A stretch of 64,000 nucleotides of DNA from Oceanidesulfovibrio marinus. Lineage in GTDB: Bacteria; Desulfobacterota; Desulfovibrionia; Desulfovibrionales; Desulfovibrionaceae. Under the pieces are notes generated by a model. The model was not told the origin of the DNA, did not search any database, and saw nothing but the letters and a program-made list of their open reading frames with translations. The translations under genes were made by a program, and so were the position numbers. Positions 44,715-52,651 of this stretch are shown here, in pieces (position 1 is the stretch's first letter; each line of letters starts with the position of its first letter). The stretch is taken from NCBI RefSeq assembly GCF_013085545.1, contig NZ_CP039543.1, positions 868,001 to 932,000 of the forward strand, written 5' to 3'.

Positions 44715-45392
44715 ATGCCTCTTGGTAAGATCCTCTCGACAGTCGTCCTGCTGTGCGCCGTGGTGCTTTTTTCGGCAACGACTTCCGCGGCAAAAAACAT
44801 TCCCCCCTTCATGCCCAGCCATCACTACCTGGTGCGTGTGGTGCTCTTTGCCCAGGATACACGGCGCGGCGGCACGGTCTTTCTCGGCGATTCCATAACC
44901 GAAGGCTGGCTGGTCTTCCCGGAGTTCGCCAAGCACGGCCTGCGCAACCGGGGCATTGGCGGCGATACCACCTTTGGCGTGCTCATGCGTCTGAACGAGC
45001 TGGTCCTGGAGAAGCCGGACAAGATCTTCATCCTGCTCGGCGTGAACGATATCATCCGCGACCAGTTCCACGGGCTGGTCCAGCGCTACGAGTACATTGT
45101 GAACACGCTGGAGCTGGCCCTGCCGGACACGAAGATCTACATGCAGTCCCTGCTGCCGGTGAACTGGGAGGATTTCCCGCGCATCACCGAATACGTGAAC
45201 AACGACAAGATCCGCGATGTGAACAAACGGCTGAAGAGACTCGCCGACCAAAGCGGCTTGGAGTTCATAGACCTGGCGCCGCATTTTGAAGACGACAACG
45301 GCAATCTGAAGAAAGCATTGTCTCTCGACGGCCTGCACATCAATCAGAAGGGGTACGCAGTCTGGTACGACCTGATCAAGGACAAGCTCTGA
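44715..45392 (+). CDS. SGNH/GDSL-family esterase, secreted
   Basis: 225 residues from the ATG at 44715, giving a signal peptide ending near TTSAA. A longer start at 44658 would overlap the permease stop (TGATG) and also give an export signal, so the start is uncertain. SGNH blocks: GDSITEG with catalytic Ser60, GGDTTFG (block II Gly), LLGVNDI (block III Asn) and DGLHINQKGY (block V Asp and His). It probably cleaves acyl or acetyl esters on carbohydrates or lipids in the periplasm. It follows the permease by 56 nt and may be co-transcribed with it. Confidence 0.9.
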   Translation: MPLGKILSTVVLLCAVVLFSATTSAAKNIPPFMPSHHYLVRVVLFAQDTRRGGTVFLGDSITEGWLVFPEFAKHGLRNRGIGGDTTFGVLMRLNELVLEKPDKIFILLGVNDIIRDQFHGLVQRYEYIVNTLELALPDTKIYMQSLLPVNWEDFPRITEYVNNDKIRDVNKRLKRLADQSGLEFIDLAPHFEDDNGNLKKALSLDGLHINQKGYAVWYDLIKDKL

Positions 45393-45445
45393 CAGGGGCG
45401 TGCGCATCCGGAAACGATGCGCATGAATAGACAGAAAGTCTGCGC

Positions 45446-45472
45446 GGCCGCCGTTCCATACGGCGGTCTTTT
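45446..45472 (+). terminator. Terminator of the SGNH esterase gene
   Basis: CCGCCG and CGGCGG pair around a 7-nt loop, followed by TCTTTT, 55 nt after the stop codon. Confidence 0.75.
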
Positions 45473-45651
45473 CATTGTCTGGGGTTGGTCAGGCCAGGAT
45501 GCCGAGCCACGGTTTGCCGCAGACTCTCTCAATCTATCCTGAAACTACGGTACACACGGACCGAGGGGCTGGACTCTTTGAGCGCTGGCTGACCGGATGA
45601 TTCCGTAAGCATTCGACCAAAAGCGTCGCCGCTGCGGCATCCCGGCCGTGA

Positions 45652-45945
45652 TCACTGCCTGGGGCCGGCGAACGCTTCGATATCTTCCTGCCACATCCTG
45701 ATGACGCGTTGGCCCTTGGGTGTCAGCTTCATGCCGCGCATCCTGTCGCACTGTCCCCAGCATCCCCGCGTTATCAACCCCAGCGTTTCCAGACGCTGGA
45801 TATCCTCCTCGGCGCGGGTCATGGCCAGCTTGCGCGGCATGTAGCCGTCAAACGCCTTGATATCCTCGAAAGCGAGCATGTCCTGGAGCAGCTCGTAATC
45901 GGCACCGCTCAATCCGCATGTGGCGCAGTACAGAGTATTCTTCAT
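45652..45945 (-). CDS. Small winged-helix-like protein with Cys-rich N-terminus
   Basis: 97 residues from the ATG at 45945. The N-terminus has three cysteines around CATCGLSGADYELLQ. A middle part (MTRAEEDIQRLETLGLITRG) looks like the recognition and wing region of a winged-helix domain (LGLITR...MKLTPKGQRVIRM), common in MarR/PadR-type and archaeal regulators. A further Cys pair occurs in GCWGQCDR. It could bind DNA, perhaps with a metal, but that is inference. There is no good ribosome binding site and no neighbour within 200 nt. Confidence 0.6.
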   Translation of the reverse strand: MKNTLYCATCGLSGADYELLQDMLAFEDIKAFDGYMPRKLAMTRAEEDIQRLETLGLITRGCWGQCDRMRGMKLTPKGQRVIRMWQEDIEAFAGPRQ

Positions 45946-46216
45946 CGGGTGCGTCTCAGTCCTGGCAGAATCGTTATCGTGGAACAGGTAGCAATACACT
46001 GCACAGGTTGCAGCAGTATCGCACGCAACTGCCGCGTCAAAACCCATTCGATGCGGCAACGTTTTCGGTCGACATGCACATCCAATGCCAGATAAGAATA
46101 CACCATCACACGTGCGCATTCCAATATGCCCGATAACGAAATACGCATCATGCGAGAAAATCGCAAGGATGCCTGGATGCGGACGCGGCATATGCCCGGC
46201 GCGCGCCGGGCGCACG

Positions 46217-47818
46217 TCACCTGCCGAAATAGCTGTGGATGAGCTGGGAGAGGAAGATACAGCCGATATAGAAGAACAGCAGAAACACTTCCACGGCGCC
46301 GAGTATGCCCTCGAAGGAGTAGCCCACGTACACGTAGTTGTAGACCATCAGCGAGAGAAAAAAGACGGCGGCCGTGGCCACACGGGAGCGATAGCTCATG
46401 GTGATCAAGTAGCCGGCCGCCAGCACATAAACGCCGATGAACACTGCGGATGACGAGACGTCGTTGTCTCGCACCCACAGGGCCAGCGCACATCCTACCG
46501 CGGCGATGAACAGGGAGACGCCGATATTGTGGACCTTGTGCCTTCCCTTGTCCGAGCTGCCGTACACATCGCCGTAAATGGACGCGGGAGCGCCGTTCTG
46601 CCGCGGCGGCGGATAGGTTGAGGACGAGGAAGTGCGCGACTTCTTTGAACGCTTGAAGAACTCGTCGTCCTCGTCGTCATCGCTGTAGAAGCTGGACTGG
46701 CCGTTTCCTGTCGGGCTGGCAGCCGGCTTGCTCTGTGGCGTTTCAGCGGGCTTTGACGGCGCCGGCTTCTCCGCGGCCGCGGGTTGCGGCTTGGGAGCGG
46801 CAGCCTCGGGCGCGGACTCCGACCCGGCAATTGCCTCCGGGTCGTCCGGATACGGGATGACGATTTCCAACGGGCTGATGGACTCCTGCCCGCCGGTCGC
46901 CACGGCGCGTTCCAGCGATTCCAGGAACTCCAGCGCTGTGGAGTAGCGCGTCAGCGGATCGTAGCTGAGGGCGCCGAGGATGGCTTGCTGCACGCCTTCA
47001 GGCACGCCGTCGGTCTCGAATCGCACCGTGCCGCCGGAGAGGCGCTTCTTCACCATGCAGTTCTTGTTGCCCTCGCACTCCACCTCGAAGGGCAGCCTGC
47101 CGGTGAGCATCTCGTAGGCGACCATGCCCATGGAGTAAATATCCACCTGGAAGTCGTAACCGTGGCCGAAGGGGTCCTTAATGACCTCCGGGGCGATGTA
47201 CAGCGGCGTGCCCACGCGGGTCTCGGCGTGGTCGGTCTCGGAAACGCGGCGCGCAACGCCGAAATCGCCGATCTTGGCCGTGCCTTCCGCGGTGATGAAG
47301 ATGTTTTCGGGCTTGATGTCGCGATGGATCACGCTCTTGGCGTGGATGTGGGCCAGGCCGCGCAGGCAGTCGGAGAGAATCTCGATGGTCCGGCGCCAGG
47401 GAATCGGCCCCTTCTTCATCTCCTCGGCCAGCGAGTTGGGCAGATAGTCCATCATCACGGCCACAAGCGCCGTGACGGACTCCTCATCCTTCTGATGGAA
47501 AACCTGGTGGTTGTGCCAGCCCACGATGTTCTGGTGGCCGCCCAGGCTGTAGAGGTGGACGAGCTCGCGCGCATCCTGGCTGATGGAGTCTTCCAACTGC
47601 TTGATGGAACGCTCGTGGCGGGAAAGACGCCGCGTCAACGAGATGACCTTGAGCGCCGAGGTGAACTTCTGTCCCAGGTCCTCGCGCTCCAGCTTGTACA
47701 CGCAGCCAAAGGCGCCGGCTCCGATGAAGTCGACAACGGTCCATCCACCGAAGAGGGGCTCGTTCCTCTTGAGAAGATTCCAAATCGTCGTTTTGCAAAA
47801 GAGTGACTTCTCAGCCAT
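46217..47818 (-). CDS. Membrane-tethered Ser/Thr protein kinase
   Basis: 533 residues. The kinase domain (about 25-315) is complete: glycine-rich loop GAGAFGCV, Lys57 in ALKVI, HRDIKPEN with catalytic Asp near 167, DFG at 185-187, APE at 209-211. A Pro/Ala/Lys/Ser-rich linker (about 330-395) and an acidic patch (YSDDDEDDEFF) follow. Four hydrophobic segments in the last 110 residues hold it in the inner membrane with the kinase in the cytoplasm. No PASTA or other sensor domain is present. No phosphatase or obvious substrate gene is adjacent. Confidence 0.94.
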   Translation of the reverse strand: MAEKSLFCKTTIWNLLKRNEPLFGGWTVVDFIGAGAFGCVYKLEREDLGQKFTSALKVISLTRRLSRHERSIKQLEDSISQDARELVHLYSLGGHQNIVGWHNHQVFHQKDEESVTALVAVMMDYLPNSLAEEMKKGPIPWRRTIEILSDCLRGLAHIHAKSVIHRDIKPENIFITAEGTAKIGDFGVARRVSETDHAETRVGTPLYIAPEVIKDPFGHGYDFQVDIYSMGMVAYEMLTGRLPFEVECEGNKNCMVKKRLSGGTVRFETDGVPEGVQQAILGALSYDPLTRYSTALEFLESLERAVATGGQESISPLEIVIPYPDDPEAIAGSESAPEAAAPKPQPAAAEKPAPSKPAETPQSKPAASPTGNGQSSFYSDDDEDDEFFKRSKKSRTSSSSTYPPPRQNGAPASIYGDVYGSSDKGRHKVHNIGVSLFIAAVGCALALWVRDNDVSSSAVFIGVYVLAAGYLITMSYRSRVATAAVFFLSLMVYNYVYVGYSFEGILGAVEVFLLFFYIGCIFLSQLIHSYFGR

Positions 47819-48096
47819 GGATCAATTCAGCCGTGGGCTTGGGTGCTCGTTGTTGTATCGTGTGCTGGCCTGATCATACCGTCATTTGAACCGACGAACG
47901 CAATCAGCAAATGCAACGTCCTTGCCATCCGAGACGGCACGACAAAGGTGCCGTCAGGGAGCTCTTTCCATCCGTACGCGTATTCTGCGGGAAGGTTTTT
48001 CGAGCGCAAGCAAACACCCATTTACCTGCCGACACAGGACAAAGCCAGGCGGACTATACGCATGAAGCACCAAACGCCGCAACCCGAAAAAACGGC
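47819..48096. other. Intergenic region upstream of the kinase gene
   Basis: About 278 nt. A 64-codon minus-strand frame at 47827-48021 has a protein-like stretch (YGWKELPDGTFVVPSRMARTLHLLIAFVG) but only a weak start, and it ends 9 nt before the kinase start. It may be a small gene or a remnant. Nothing else is recognised. Confidence 0.3.
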
Positions 48097-48558
48097 TCAA
48101 GTGCCCAGGCGGAAGGCCCGAATCCTGCTCGCCATCTCCACCCCGGCGGATTGGAATACGAGCATTGCGTTAAGAACTCGCGGATCTTGTACGACAGTCA
48201 GGTTACTTGTCGCCACGGCGACTACATTCACTATATCCCGCTCGAACCGGGCAAGCTGGACGAGATCGCCCTGCCTGACCAGACGGCGTTGCGACAGGCG
48301 GCACACCTCGCTCAGCCGCATGCAATGGGAAACCATGGCGCTGGTCACCTTCACGGAAATCGCGTCCTGATTGTCCTGGTTCGCAAGCTCGGTAAAGCGA
48401 ATGGTGAAGGCGGCCAGATCGGCCTCGGCCTTCCCCAGTATCTTTTGCCCTGTATCCTTGTGGCTGACGCCAAGAATGACAAAACCGACACTGATGAGAA
48501 GCACGGCGGCCAGGACAAAGCTCACCGTTTTCGATTCAAGGCGGATGGATGCAATCAT
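48097..48558 (-). CDS. Small membrane-anchored protein, possibly a truncated sensor or chemoreceptor N-terminus
   Basis: 153 residues from the ATG at 48558. An N-terminal transmembrane helix (about 9-30, KTVSFVLAAVLLISVGFVIL) is followed by a helical periplasmic-type domain (GQKILGKAEADLAAFTIRFTELANQ ... RLSEVCRLSQRRLVRQGDL). This is what the start of a methyl-accepting chemotaxis or sensor protein looks like, but no second helix, HAMP or signalling domain follows before the stop. There is no clear ribosome binding site. It may be a short sensor, a decayed chemoreceptor or a false call. Confidence 0.5.
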   Translation of the reverse strand: MIASIRLESKTVSFVLAAVLLISVGFVILGVSHKDTGQKILGKAEADLAAFTIRFTELANQDNQDAISVKVTSAMVSHCMRLSEVCRLSQRRLVRQGDLVQLARFERDIVNVVAVATSNLTVVQDPRVLNAMLVFQSAGVEMASRIRAFRLGT

Positions 48559-48679
48559 CGAATTTTTATAAACGGGAACAGGGCCTTCCGCAAGCCCGGC
48601 ACGAAAAACCGAGCAAGACACCCAGCAGGTGGAGCAGGCATGTTGGCGATGCGGCGCATGATCACGCGCGCCGCATGTC

Positions 48680-48850
48680 CTACACGCACTCCTGATCAGA
48701 ACGTTCCGTGTAGATGCGTACGGTTTCTTCCACGATAATCTCGATTTCCCGAAGATCCTGCGCTCTGCGTTTTGCGTCCTCGAGCTGCTGCTTTTCCAGT
48801 CGTTCCATTTCCCGTCGGTGGTGTTCTCGCAGCGCTTCACACGGATCCAT
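48680..48850 (-). CDS. 56-residue coiled-coil microprotein
   Basis: 56 residues with a good AGGAG site 7-8 nt before the ATG. The whole protein reads as one charged amphipathic helix (EALREHHRREMERLEKQQLEDAKRRAQDLREIEIIVEETV) ending QECV. Two cysteines, one near each end, could form an intermolecular disulfide or bind metal. I recognise no family. The gene lies 121 nt upstream of the small membrane-protein gene on the same strand. Confidence 0.6.
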   Translation of the reverse strand: MDPCEALREHHRREMERLEKQQLEDAKRRAQDLREIEIIVEETVRIYTERSDQECV

Positions 48851-49023
48851 GACAGTGCTCCTGTAGCTGGAAGGTCCTTGAAAGAGTCCAGATTTCGCGT
48901 AGGAAGAGTCTAGAGCTTCTCTAAAGATTGCATACTCGTACAGAAGTGTCAATAAACTCGGGGAGAAAGATGTCACTGAAATCTGACCGAAAATCGGACG
49001 GTAGATACGCTCCGCCCGGCAGG

Positions 49024-49872
49024 TCACAGCACGCCGCGGTAGAAAGCCAGCCGCCTGGCATGTGGCCGGAAGGCATCTTCCAGGGCCCGGCGCTCATCGG
49101 CGCCCATCGGCGGCGCGTCTTCGGCTCCGGCCGTAACCAACGTTTTGACCTCCTCGGGCGTGGAGCACCCTGCGATGGCCACGGTGACTGGGTGCGACAG
49201 CGCGTAGGCCAGAAGGCTGCGCGCCGTGAGGCCGCTTTCCGGTGCGACATAATGCCCGCCGCCCAGAATCTTCATGGCGATGACGGCCATGCCGCGCTCC
49301 AGCGCCGCCGGCATCGTCTCGGTCAAAAACCCGCCTAGGGCCCCTTCCAGTGGGTTCACCGGCAGCAGCACGCTATCCAGCGGCCAGTGCGTGATGCAAT
49401 GGGTGAGGATACGCGGGTCGTGGTGGCCGGTGACGCCGATGTGCCGCACTGTCCCCCTTTCCCGCGCAGTGACGAAGGCTTCGAGGGCGCCGCCCTGCCC
49501 TTCGATGGCCTGCACGTCGTCCATGGTGCGCACGTCGTGGATCTGCCAGAGGTCGAGATAGTCCGTGCCAAGGGTTTCGAGGGTGCGATCCAGATCAGCC
49601 AAAGCACCGCTGGCCGTGCGCTGGGCCGATTTGCTCGTATGGAACACCGTCTCCCGCACGCCGGGATTGGCGCGCCACGCCTCTCCCAGATAGCCTTCAC
49701 TGCCGGAGTATGCGGGCGCGGTGTCGAAGTAGCCGATACCGTTGTCAATGGCCGCCTGGATGACGGACCGCGCCTCCTCCTCGCGGCCGAAGGTTCGCAA
49801 CACGCCCTCTCCGCCCAGGCCCACGCGTGTGACCTCGGGGCCATCCGTTCCAAAGCTCATCTTCGCCGGCAT
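49024..49872 (-). CDS. Aldo/keto reductase family protein
   Basis: 282 residues from the ATG at 49872 with GGAGG 6 nt upstream. Features of the AKR barrel: GLGGEGVLRTFG near the N-terminus, GIGYFDTAPAYSGSEGYLGEA with the catalytic Asp and Tyr, a HTSKSA strand carrying the active-site Lys, DLWQIHDV with the His, and a C-terminal AGCSTPEEVKTLV NADPH-contact region. It reduces aldehydes or ketones with NAD(P)H, and the substrate is not predicted. Monocistronic. Confidence 0.93.
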   Translation of the reverse strand: MPAKMSFGTDGPEVTRVGLGGEGVLRTFGREEEARSVIQAAIDNGIGYFDTAPAYSGSEGYLGEAWRANPGVRETVFHTSKSAQRTASGALADLDRTLETLGTDYLDLWQIHDVRTMDDVQAIEGQGGALEAFVTARERGTVRHIGVTGHHDPRILTHCITHWPLDSVLLPVNPLEGALGGFLTETMPAALERGMAVIAMKILGGGHYVAPESGLTARSLLAYALSHPVTVAIAGCSTPEEVKTLVTAGAEDAPPMGADERRALEDAFRPHARRLAFYRGVL

Positions 49873-50108
49873 CGATGCCTCCATGTATGCTGGCCACAGG
49901 CCGGTTTGCGGTGCCAGACCACGCCGACCGAGGGTGGTCCCATTTTGGTAGAATACGCGGTCCCGAAGCCCGGCACAAGGCGGCCCGGAGGGAGCTGGAA
50001 CACGTCCGGCCAAGAGAAATCGGTTGCAAATGCGGATAAAATACCTACACTGCTTTGTTATCGGCAGATCAAGCTTTGTGCACACTGCAAATTACTTCGG
50101 AGGAAACA

Positions 50109-50609
50109 ATGCTCCACCGATTCAGCCTCATCGCATCCCTGCTCTTTTTCGGCGTTCTGCTCGCCCTGCCGGCGCACGCCGCGGACGACATGAATCTGAA
50201 AGGCTGGGAAAAGGACAGCGAGTACGAGCAGCTCTACATTCCCGAGGACCGGGAAAAGTTCTACGCGACATTCATGCGCACCGTGCCCATCGAGCCCTTC
50301 CCGGACATGGCACCCGGCACCGGCATTATCGTGGAGGACCGCGACACCAAGGAGGAGATCCTTGTGCATGTCGGGCCGTCCGACTTCGTGGACAAGGACC
50401 TCTCCATGCTGCGCCGTGGCGATCAGTGCAAGGTGTACGGCGTGTGGAACGAGATCGACGGCGAGTGGGTCTTTCTCATGAACAAGATTCTTTGCGAGAA
50501 CACCAAGCTCATCAAGGTCCGCAAGACCAGCGACGGCATGGCCTGGTGGAACCTGAGCCCCGAGGATCTGGCCCAGGAACAGCAGGACAACACCATCGAC
50601 GCCCAGTAG
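50109..50609 (+). CDS. Secreted protein of unknown function
   Basis: 166 residues from the ATG at 50109, with GGAGGA just upstream. Signal peptide about 1-25 ending PAHAA. The mature domain (about 140 residues) is acidic and has several W and Y residues (LKGWEKDSEYEQLYIPEDREKFYATFMRTV, MLRRGDQCKVYGVWNEIDGEWVFLMNKI). The VHVGP...RGDQCKVYG...LMNKI pattern recalls small OB-folds, but I cannot place it in a family. Single cysteines only, so no lipobox. It has its own terminator and probably its own promoter. Confidence 0.78.
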   Translation: MLHRFSLIASLLFFGVLLALPAHAADDMNLKGWEKDSEYEQLYIPEDREKFYATFMRTVPIEPFPDMAPGTGIIVEDRDTKEEILVHVGPSDFVDKDLSMLRRGDQCKVYGVWNEIDGEWVFLMNKILCENTKLIKVRKTSDGMAWWNLSPEDLAQEQQDNTIDAQ

Positions 50610-50632
50610 GCGCCGCCGTTGCCAATACGTTG

Positions 50633-50674
50633 CGAAACGCCGCGGGGTCTGTTCCGGCCCGCGGCGTTTTCTTA
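50633..50674 (+). terminator. Intrinsic terminator
   Basis: AACGCCGCGGG and CCCGCGGCGTT pair perfectly across a loop of about 11 nt, followed by TTTTCTTATT, about 25 nt past the secreted-protein stop codon. Confidence 0.85.
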
Positions 50675-50758
50675 TTGTATGTCATTTCATGTATTCACGG
50701 TTGCGGCTGGTCACACGCCTGTCCGTCGCCTTCCCTTCAAAAAGAACGGATCAGCATC

Positions 50759-51100
50759 ATGACACAGGAATCCACACCGAATAATCGTCCCCTCGGCGTC
50801 CTGCGGGAAATCATGGAAGCAATCGGTTTCGAGGCCACGTACGCCTACGACGACCTTGTCTTCGCCTCGCACAACGTCTTCATGGTCCAGTTTCCGGAGC
50901 ATGCTGGTGAGCCTCTACGGCTCTTCTTCAACAAGGATTGCGAGGAAGACGCGGCCTACGCCGTGGAGAACGCCTTTGTTCAGGAGGCGGAAAAGCGCAA
51001 TCTCGGTGCCGTCCGCGCCGGCCGGTACGACATCGTCGACAACGAGGACGAAGAGGAGATCGAGGTGACGCTGATGCCCGAAGAAGAGGCGGACGACTAG
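50759..51100 (+). CDS. Small cytoplasmic protein of unknown function
   Basis: 113 residues from the ATG at 50759. Acidic, no membrane segment or signal peptide. The sequence (LREIMEAIGFEATYAYDDLVFASHNVFMVQFPEHAGEPLRLFFNKDC...AVENAFVQEAEKRN) suggests a small alpha/beta fold like the YbjN or type III secretion chaperone-like families, which would bind proteins, but the match is not strong. A very acidic tail (DNEDEEEIEV, EEEADD) ends it. Its last four bases overlap the convergent DUF523 gene. Confidence 0.72.
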   Translation: MTQESTPNNRPLGVLREIMEAIGFEATYAYDDLVFASHNVFMVQFPEHAGEPLRLFFNKDCEEDAAYAVENAFVQEAEKRNLGAVRAGRYDIVDNEDEEEIEVTLMPEEEADD

Positions 51101-51576
51101 CCGCGCGACGCCTCCGTATCGAACACGGCGGCGTTGAGCACCTGTATTCCCGCGTCCAGCAGCATGCCTGCGAACACGCCGTGGCCGGGCACGAGCACGC
51201 CGCCGAAGCTGCCGTCATAAACCATGTCGCATCCGCAGCTTGGCGAGCGCGGCTGGAGCACGGCGGCGCGCACCTTGGCCTGCAGGCAGAGCTTCACGGC
51301 CGAACGCGCGCCCCTCTGGAACGCCTCGGTCACGTCGTCCCCGTCCTGGGCTATCACCACGCCGTTGCGGATTTCGTACGGTTTGCGCGGCGTGGGCAGG
51401 CCCCCTATCTGCTCCGGACACAGGGGCAGCGCCTTGCCCGCGGCAATGAGTCTGGCCACTAAAGGATGCGCCCTGTCCGTGCCGTCGTACCGAGTGGGCA
51501 TGCCAGCCAGACAGGCGCTCACGGCAATGGGTCCGGGGAGCGCAAACAACCGCGCTTCCAGGGCTTCCGGCTGCAT
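51097..51576 (-). CDS. DUF523 family protein
   Basis: 159 residues from the ATG at 51576; starts at 51603 and 51645 are also in frame. Conserved DUF523 motifs are all present: SACLAGMPTRYDG, LCPEQIGGLPTPR and LQPRSPSCGCD, with four cysteines that could hold a metal or Fe-S cluster. In other proteins this domain is fused to DUF1722 and occurs with photolyase-like genes. Its activity is unknown. Convergent overlap of 4 bp with the 113-residue gene. On the other side the sirtuin gene starts 122 nt away, divergently. Confidence 0.9.
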   Translation of the reverse strand: MQPEALEARLFALPGPIAVSACLAGMPTRYDGTDRAHPLVARLIAAGKALPLCPEQIGGLPTPRKPYEIRNGVVIAQDGDDVTEAFQRGARSAVKLCLQAKVRAAVLQPRSPSCGCDMVYDGSFGGVLVPGHGVFAGMLLDAGIQVLNAAVFDTEASRG

Positions 51577-51697
51577 AGAGGTTCCGCCGTTCCTGTCGAT
51601 CATTCGTCGTTCACCTATTCCTGGACATCCGTTGACTGCCGGCAAACCGGCGGTTTTTCCAATTCACTTGAGCATATAGATTTGTTACTGGATCGCC

Positions 51698-52438
51698 ATG
51701 GATCGTGACTTACGTGATGCCGCCGCAGCCATCAGCTCCGCACAGCGAATCGGAGTTCTTGCCGGTGCAGGAATCTCCGCCGAAAGCGGCATTCCCACAT
51801 TTCGCGGGGCGAGCGGTTTATGGAAGGGCATGGACCCCGTAAAGCTCGCCACGCCCCGAGCCTTTGAAAACGATCCCGCGAGCGTCTGGGAGTTCTACGC
51901 CTGGCGCAGGCAGCTCATCGCCAAGGCGCGGCCCAACCCGGCGCACCACGCCCTCGCCCTTCTCGAAAAGGTCCGCCCCGGAACCACCGTCATGACGCAG
52001 AACGTGGACGGTCTGCACGCCCTGGCCGGCAGCAGGAACGTGGTCGAGATCCACGGTTCCATCTGGCAGGTGCGATGCGAGTCGTGCGGCACGACCTTCG
52101 AGAACCGCGACCCGGAGCTCGGCGCCGATCCGAACATCGCGCCGCCACAGTGCGCATGTGGCGGTCCGCTCCGTCCCGGTGTGGTCTGGTTCGGCGAACA
52201 TCTGGACCCGGACGCCTGGAGCAAGGCCTTCGAGGCAGCTGTCAGCGCCGAAGTTTTCATCATCGTGGGCACCTCGGGCCTGGTTCAGCCGGCGGCTTCC
52301 CTGGCCGACGCCGCTGCAGCCAGCGGCGCAACGCTCATCGAGGTCAACCTGGAGCCCACGCCGCTCTCTCCGCACGTGGATATCATGCTCCTTGGCGCCT
52401 CCGGCGACATCCTGCCGCGGCTCGTTCCCGCCATGTAG
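51698..52438 (+). CDS. cobB: NAD-dependent protein deacylase (sirtuin, CobB-like)
   Basis: 246 residues. Rossmann motif GAGISAESGIPTFRG, catalytic region QNVDGLHALAGS...EIHGS with the active-site His, and a zinc site made by CESC and CACG pairs in the inserted small domain. FYAWRR contains the Tyr-x-x-Arg pair that marks class III sirtuins (SIRT5, E. coli CobB), which accept succinyl and malonyl groups as well as acetyl. It removes acyl groups from protein lysines at the cost of NAD. Monocistronic. Confidence 0.95.
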   Translation: MDRDLRDAAAAISSAQRIGVLAGAGISAESGIPTFRGASGLWKGMDPVKLATPRAFENDPASVWEFYAWRRQLIAKARPNPAHHALALLEKVRPGTTVMTQNVDGLHALAGSRNVVEIHGSIWQVRCESCGTTFENRDPELGADPNIAPPQCACGGPLRPGVVWFGEHLDPDAWSKAFEAAVSAEVFIIVGTSGLVQPAASLADAAAASGATLIEVNLEPTPLSPHVDIMLLGASGDILPRLVPAM

Positions 52439-52651
52439 ATGTCTCGAACGCCTCGCCTGTTCCCAGCCTTCCTGCCCTTCCCAGTTTCTCAGGCATACGT
52501 CCCATGCGCTGCACGGCCGTAGCCATGCGCGCAGCGCTGGCCTGTCCGGGTCGTTGTGGTCCCAAGAGCAGGGTTCTGTAAAGGGTCGGGCGCAAATTTT
52601 TACACGCCTCTGCAAGAGCGGCGCTGGGAAGACAAGGCGGAAACCAGAGGA

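Noticed and set aside
47911-48738. Plus-strand open frame of 275 codons
   Set aside because: Overlaps the opposite-strand small membrane-protein gene; no ribosome binding site and no protein-like pattern.
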